Source: an uncultured Ruminococcus sp.
GTDB taxonomy: Bacteria; Bacillota; Clostridia; Oscillospirales; Ruminococcaceae
Assembly: GCA_947175975.1 (NCBI GenBank)
Contig: CAMWOX010000044.1
Location: forward strand, 1-9,966
Reading direction: 5' to 3'
Length of the DNA: 9,966 nt
Shown here: piece by piece, positions 6,555 through 9,966 of the stretch
How the letters are laid out: the number at the start of each line of letters is the position of its first letter
How positions within the stretch are numbered: position 1 is the stretch's first letter
The notes under the pieces: generated by a model
Databases searched by the model: none
What the model was told of the DNA's origin: nothing
Seen by the model: the letters and a program-made list of their open reading frames with translations, nothing else
Made by a program: the position numbers and the translations under genes

Positions 6555-6813
6555 TAGATTTTACCGTTTTTTCATGGTTCTTAGGTAAATCTTAATCGGA
6601 TATTAATTTTTCTGAAATTCTCAGTATTTTTGCAGTTCTAATAATAAAACAATCTGGACGTACAAAACCTGACATGTTTTTAAAAAAATTTTTAAAAATC
6701 TGAAATTTTTGTAACAATTTATAATTTTGCAGGATGTTTTCAATAAAATTATAGATATTTTTCATAATTTGCATTCTTCAAAACAGGAATTTGGAGAAAT
6801 TAATTTAAAACTC

Positions 6814-6841
6814 TTGACAAATTCAGTAAATAATGTATAAT
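6814..6841 (+). promoter_or_regulatory. Promoter of the rhamnogalacturonan lyase gene
   Basis: TTGACA at 6814-6819 and TATAAT at 6836-6841 are both perfect, with a 16-nt spacer. The start of transcription would be near 6848, giving a leader of about 50 nt. The upstream stretch is AT-rich, as in a promoter with an UP-element-like region. Confidence 0.8.
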
Positions 6842-6898
6842 AATAATAAAGATTTGTTTGTGATTTTGATCTTATTTTAGAACAGGAGAATTTAATTT

Positions 6899-9800
6899 AT
6901 GAAAAAAATAAAAGCATTCCTTGCCGCTGTCATGATGCTGACAGCTCTTCCTGTGGGAATCTCACAGAATACGGATTCTGTATCAGCAAAAGATACAGAT
7001 ACACTGAACGGTACTTACGTGATTCGCAATGTCAACAGCAAGATCTACATGAGCATCGAAAAGGATAATAATATTATCCAAAACACGCTCATCAGAGCAG
7101 AAACTTCCAATACCTGGCAATTAAAAGAATCCGGCGACTATTATCAGTTTCTGTCTCCGGATGGCAGTGCAATTCAGGCAGATGCAAAATCCGGGAATGT
7201 AAGCATTGCCAAGGCATCCGGCAAAGATGAACAACTGTTCAGCCTGGACGCAAATGCCGACGGCAGTTTCCGGATTGTTAGTAAATCCACCGGGAAAGCT
7301 GTGGAAATTATCAATGCAGATACTGCACCCGGTGCAAACGTCCAGTTATGGGAACTTAATGGGATTAACTGCCAGGACTGGGAACTCATTCCGGTAAGTG
7401 TTTTGTCCGAAAATCCAACCGAGACCAAAGTCACAGTCACCGGCGGTTCGGACTACATTGCAGGTGATCTCAACAACGACAAAATTGTCAACATTTATGA
7501 CTGGCTGATCTCCAAACAAATCCTGCTTTCCGGCAAAGGTACGACAGAACAGAAACGCAATGCAAATGTTACAGGGGACGGAAATTTTGCTGTCAAGGAT
7601 ATTATTGCATTGCAAAAATATCTGCATGGCAAGCAAAAATTAGTAAAACAGGATACAGGTGCAGAACGCCGCTATGCTGCAATTAATGGTAATTACACAG
7701 AGGGCGTTTCTGAAACAACTAATACAGGCTTTACAGAATCTGCTTATCTGAATCTGGACAACAAAGAAAATACCAGTGTGAATTGGACTGTTTCTGCGGA
7801 TTCTGACGGGATTTACGCTGTCACCGTCCGTTATGCCAACGGCGGAACGGCAGACAGATCCATTGCTGTGACTGTCAGCAATCAGATTCAATCCTGGACG
7901 CTTCAGGGCAAAACAACCGGCGCATGGACGGACTGGCAGGAAGAAACAGTATATCTCCCCTTGCAGTCCGGCATGAATCAAATTACATTCACATCCCAAA
8001 CATCGGACGGCGCACCCAATATTGATTATATTGCGATCAAAAAATCCGACCAGAAAGCAAGTCCGTCCCAGGAAATTGCTCCCATCCAGGGCAAACCTGT
8101 GGATCTTAATGAGAATAATCAATACGGCATCGGCAGACAGGTGGAAGATCTTAACAGAGGCATTGTCGCAGCCAATACTGGATCAGGAATGTTGATTTCC
8201 TGGAGATTACTCGCTACCGACAGCTCCGATACACATTTCAAGCTCTATCGGAATGGCGAATTTGTAGCGGATATTGCATCCGGGCAGGCAAGCAATTATT
8301 ATATTGACGGCGGTAAACCAGAGGATGCCTACACAATTGATACATTCGTGGGAACAACTATGACAGAATTTGCAAATACAGCGACTGTATTCGGCACAAA
8401 AAATTCCGGGCAGAGCGGTGCATATTTCGATATTCCAACACAGAAACCGGCTGATCTGACCATGCCAGACGGCACAACTTGCACTTACACAGAGAATGAC
8501 TGCTCCGTTGCAGATGTGGACGGTGACGGCGAATATGAAATCATTGTCAAATGGGATCCTTCCAATTCGCAGGATAATTCCAAAAACGGCTACACAGGTA
8601 ATGTGTATCTGGATTGCTATAAACTGAATGGCAAGATGTTATGGCGGATTGATTTAGGCAAAAACATCCGTGCAGGTGCGCATTATACGCAGTTCAATGT
8701 GTATGATTTTGATGGTGACGGCAAAGCAGAATTGATCTGCAAAACTGCGGACGGCACAGTTGACGGCAAAGGAAAAACAATTGGCGATGCCAAAGCAGAT
8801 TACAGAAACTCCGCCGGAAGAATCCTCACAGGTCCGGAATATATCACACTCTTTGATGGTGAAACAGGTGCGGCACTCGATACGCAGAATTATGATCCTG
8901 CAAGAGGCGATTTCACTGACTGGGGCGATGATTACGGCAATCGTGTAGACAGATTCACAGCCTGCGTGGCTTATCTGGATGGTGAACATCCAAGTGCTGT
9001 ATTCGGACGTGGTTATTATACAAGAGCTGTTGTCGCTGCCTGGGATGTCAAGGATCACAAACTCGTGAAACGCTGGACATGGGATTCCGGCTATGACAAA
9101 AATACTGCCGGATATGGCGATGGCAATCATCACTGCATGGCGGCAGATGTTGACAATGATGGCTATGATGAAGTTGTAATTGGTTCTGCTGTCGTGGATC
9201 ACAATGGTAAGTTATTATATACCACAGGCAATGCACATGGTGATTCCATTCATATTGGTGATTTTGATCTGTCTAATCCTGGACTGGAAATTTTCCAGTG
9301 TCTCGAAGATGAAGTCCATCCGAACGGCAAGAAGATCAATTTTGGTGTACAGCTCCGGGATGCCGCAACCGGAAAAGAATTATTCCGAGAAACAGCCGGA
9401 GATGATACCGGCAGATGCCTGGCAGATAATCTGATCCCTGGAAACGACAGTGCCGAAATGGTTGGTTCTCATTCCGGAAATGTCTATGCAACGACCGGAA
9501 ATCATGAAATCGTCTGCCAGTGGTCGGATATCACTAAATGGGGACAAAATTCCGTTGTCTACTGGACGGATGTTCTCGAAAGAGCCGTCCTTGATCGGAC
9601 AATGGTTGACCAGTACGGCAAGGGCAGAGTCTTCACAGGCGACGGCATCAGCTATAACAATGCATCCAAATCCAATGCCTGCATTACCTGCGATCTGATG
9701 GGTGACTGGCGGGAAGAAATGATCTTCCGTAAGAGTGACGGCACAGGACTCCGTGTTTTCACAACGACTTACACAAGTGAATATCCGATTTATACACTCA

Positions 9801-9943
9801 TGCATAATACACAATATCGTGTGCAGGTTGCATCCCAGAATAACGGCTACAACCAACCGCCGCATACAGATTACTTCCTGGGAACGGACTACGATCTGCC
9901 GGAACTTCCCACAGTTTATACACCCTCTTCCAAAAAGAATTAA
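6899..9943 (+). CDS. Secreted modular rhamnogalacturonan lyase: ricin-type CBM13, dockerin, CBM35, PL11
   Basis: This 1014-aa enzyme should be exported, attach to a cohesin scaffold, and cleave the rhamnogalacturonan I backbone of pectin by beta-elimination. Modules in order: signal peptide 1-30 (probable cleavage SVSA/K); ricin-type beta-trefoil about 37-166 with QLW (149-151) and QDW (159-161); type I dockerin about 188-246 with loops D190-D201 (DLNNDKIVNIYD) and N223-D234 (NVTGDGNFAVKD); CBM35-like domain about 257-381, ending NIDYIAI; a linker; and the PL11 lyase about 402-1003, beginning GRQVEDLNRGIVA. The lyase has the calcium-loop repeats of the family's propeller: DVDGDGEYE (539-547), DFDGDGKAE (603-611), DVDNDGYDE (750-758). 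Bacillus subtilis YesW/YesX are the known relatives. Start ATG 6899 has AGGAG (6884-6888) 10 nt upstream. The second dockerin loop lacks acidic or Asn residues at some calcium positions (T225, A231). Endo or exo mode cannot be told from sequence. Confidence 0.93.
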   Translation: MKKIKAFLAAVMMLTALPVGISQNTDSVSAKDTDTLNGTYVIRNVNSKIYMSIEKDNNIIQNTLIRAETSNTWQLKESGDYYQFLSPDGSAIQADAKSGNVSIAKASGKDEQLFSLDANADGSFRIVSKSTGKAVEIINADTAPGANVQLWELNGINCQDWELIPVSVLSENPTETKVTVTGGSDYIAGDLNNDKIVNIYDWLISKQILLSGKGTTEQKRNANVTGDGNFAVKDIIALQKYLHGKQKLVKQDTGAERRYAAINGNYTEGVSETTNTGFTESAYLNLDNKENTSVNWTVSADSDGIYAVTVRYANGGTADRSIAVTVSNQIQSWTLQGKTTGAWTDWQEETVYLPLQSGMNQITFTSQTSDGAPNIDYIAIKKSDQKASPSQEIAPIQGKPVDLNENNQYGIGRQVEDLNRGIVAANTGSGMLISWRLLATDSSDTHFKLYRNGEFVADIASGQASNYYIDGGKPEDAYTIDTFVGTTMTEFANTATVFGTKNSGQSGAYFDIPTQKPADLTMPDGTTCTYTENDCSVADVDGDGEYEIIVKWDPSNSQDNSKNGYTGNVYLDCYKLNGKMLWRIDLGKNIRAGAHYTQFNVYDFDGDGKAELICKTADGTVDGKGKTIGDAKADYRNSAGRILTGPEYITLFDGETGAALDTQNYDPARGDFTDWGDDYGNRVDRFTACVAYLDGEHPSAVFGRGYYTRAVVAAWDVKDHKLVKRWTWDSGYDKNTAGYGDGNHHCMAADVDNDGYDEVVIGSAVVDHNGKLLYTTGNAHGDSIHIGDFDLSNPGLEIFQCLEDEVHPNGKKINFGVQLRDAATGKELFRETAGDDTGRCLADNLIPGNDSAEMVGSHSGNVYATTGNHEIVCQWSDITKWGQNSVVYWTDVLERAVLDRTMVDQYGKGRVFTGDGISYNNASKSNACITCDLMGDWREEMIFRKSDGTGLRVFTTTYTSEYPIYTLMHNTQYRVQVASQNNGYNQPPHTDYFLGTDYDLPELPTVYTPSSKKN

Positions 9944-9949
9944 AATCAC

Positions 9950-9966
9950 AAAAAAAGCTCCTGAAG
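9950..9966 (+). terminator. Probable first half of the lyase-gene terminator, cut by window edge
   Basis: Seven bases after the lyase stop codon an A-run is followed by GCTCCTGAAG at the window end. This has the look of the left arm of a rho-independent, possibly bidirectional terminator whose complementary arm and T-run would lie just beyond the window. Confidence 0.4.

Larger units (their letters stand above)
6478..6898. other. 421-bp AT-rich divergent intergenic region
   Basis: This region separates the leftward lipoprotein gene from the rightward rhamnogalacturonan lyase gene and holds a promoter for each near its two ends. Between them, about 6565-6810, I see no credible gene: the longest minus-strand frame (6774-6592) has no ribosome binding site and a low-complexity Lys/Asn/Ile/Phe composition set by the AT content. 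The middle holds A- and T-tracts, including two copies of the palindrome TTTTTAAAAA at 6677-6686 and 6689-6698, and no G+C-rich hairpin or riboswitch-like fold that I can recognise. Confidence 0.7.

Noticed and set aside
6592..6774. 60-codon minus-strand frame in the intergenic region
   Set aside because: It has no ribosome binding site and a low-complexity composition expected from AT-rich DNA, with no recognisable motif.
8654..9949. Long minus-strand frames opposite the lyase gene (9202-8654 and 9949-9380)
   Set aside because: They are antisense shadows of the strongly supported PL11 coding frame, with cysteine- and isoleucine-rich, unfamiliar products and no start signals.

Overview
The window looks like chromosome from an anaerobic, dockerin-producing Firmicute close to Ruminococcus (Oscillospiraceae). 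Three things point there. Two secreted proteins carry type I dockerins, the plug modules of cellulosomes. There is an [FeFe]-hydrogenase maturase, HydE. Promoters and ribosome binding sites are strong, consensus and AT-rich Firmicute types. The genus is inferred from these traits; nothing in the window is species-diagnostic.

Layout: (1) 1-547, minus strand: the N-terminal 182 codons of an unrecognised membrane protein with two transmembrane segments, running off the left edge. Its promoter overlaps, on the opposite strand, the promoter of the next gene. (2) 639-3273, plus strand: hydE followed 13 bp later by a secreted N-terminal-dockerin M6-type metalloprotease, apparently in one transcript. 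(3) 3321-3985, minus strand: a hicAB toxin-antitoxin locus with a textbook promoter and a perfect palindromic operator. hicB is intact; hicA is broken by a one-base frameshift in a homopolymer. (4) 4093-6477, minus strand: a 794-aa lipoprotein that joins an unrecognised beta-rich N-terminal half to an ABC-type solute-binding half, with its own promoter and terminator. (5) 6478-6898: a 421-bp AT-rich divergent intergenic region. (6) 6899-9943, plus strand: a 1014-aa secreted, modular rhamnogalacturonan lyase (ricin-type trefoil, internal dockerin, CBM35, PL11). The first half of a likely terminator lies at the right edge.

How the parts may work together: the PL11 enzyme would be exported and docked on a cohesin scaffold to cut the rhamnogalacturonan I backbone of pectin. 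The divergently transcribed lipoprotein could capture released sugars at the membrane, but no permease or ATPase gene is visible and its ligand is unknown. The protease would dock on the same kind of scaffold. HydE serves hydrogen metabolism in the cytoplasm and has no evident functional tie to the protease downstream.

I did not find a clearly new biological system. The best leads are the homopolymer-disrupted hicA under an intact operator, the hydE/dockerin-protease operon, the lipoprotein fusion, and the unusual placement and differing half-repeats of the two dockerins. There are no tRNA or rRNA genes, CRISPR arrays, insertion sequences or riboswitches that I can support.
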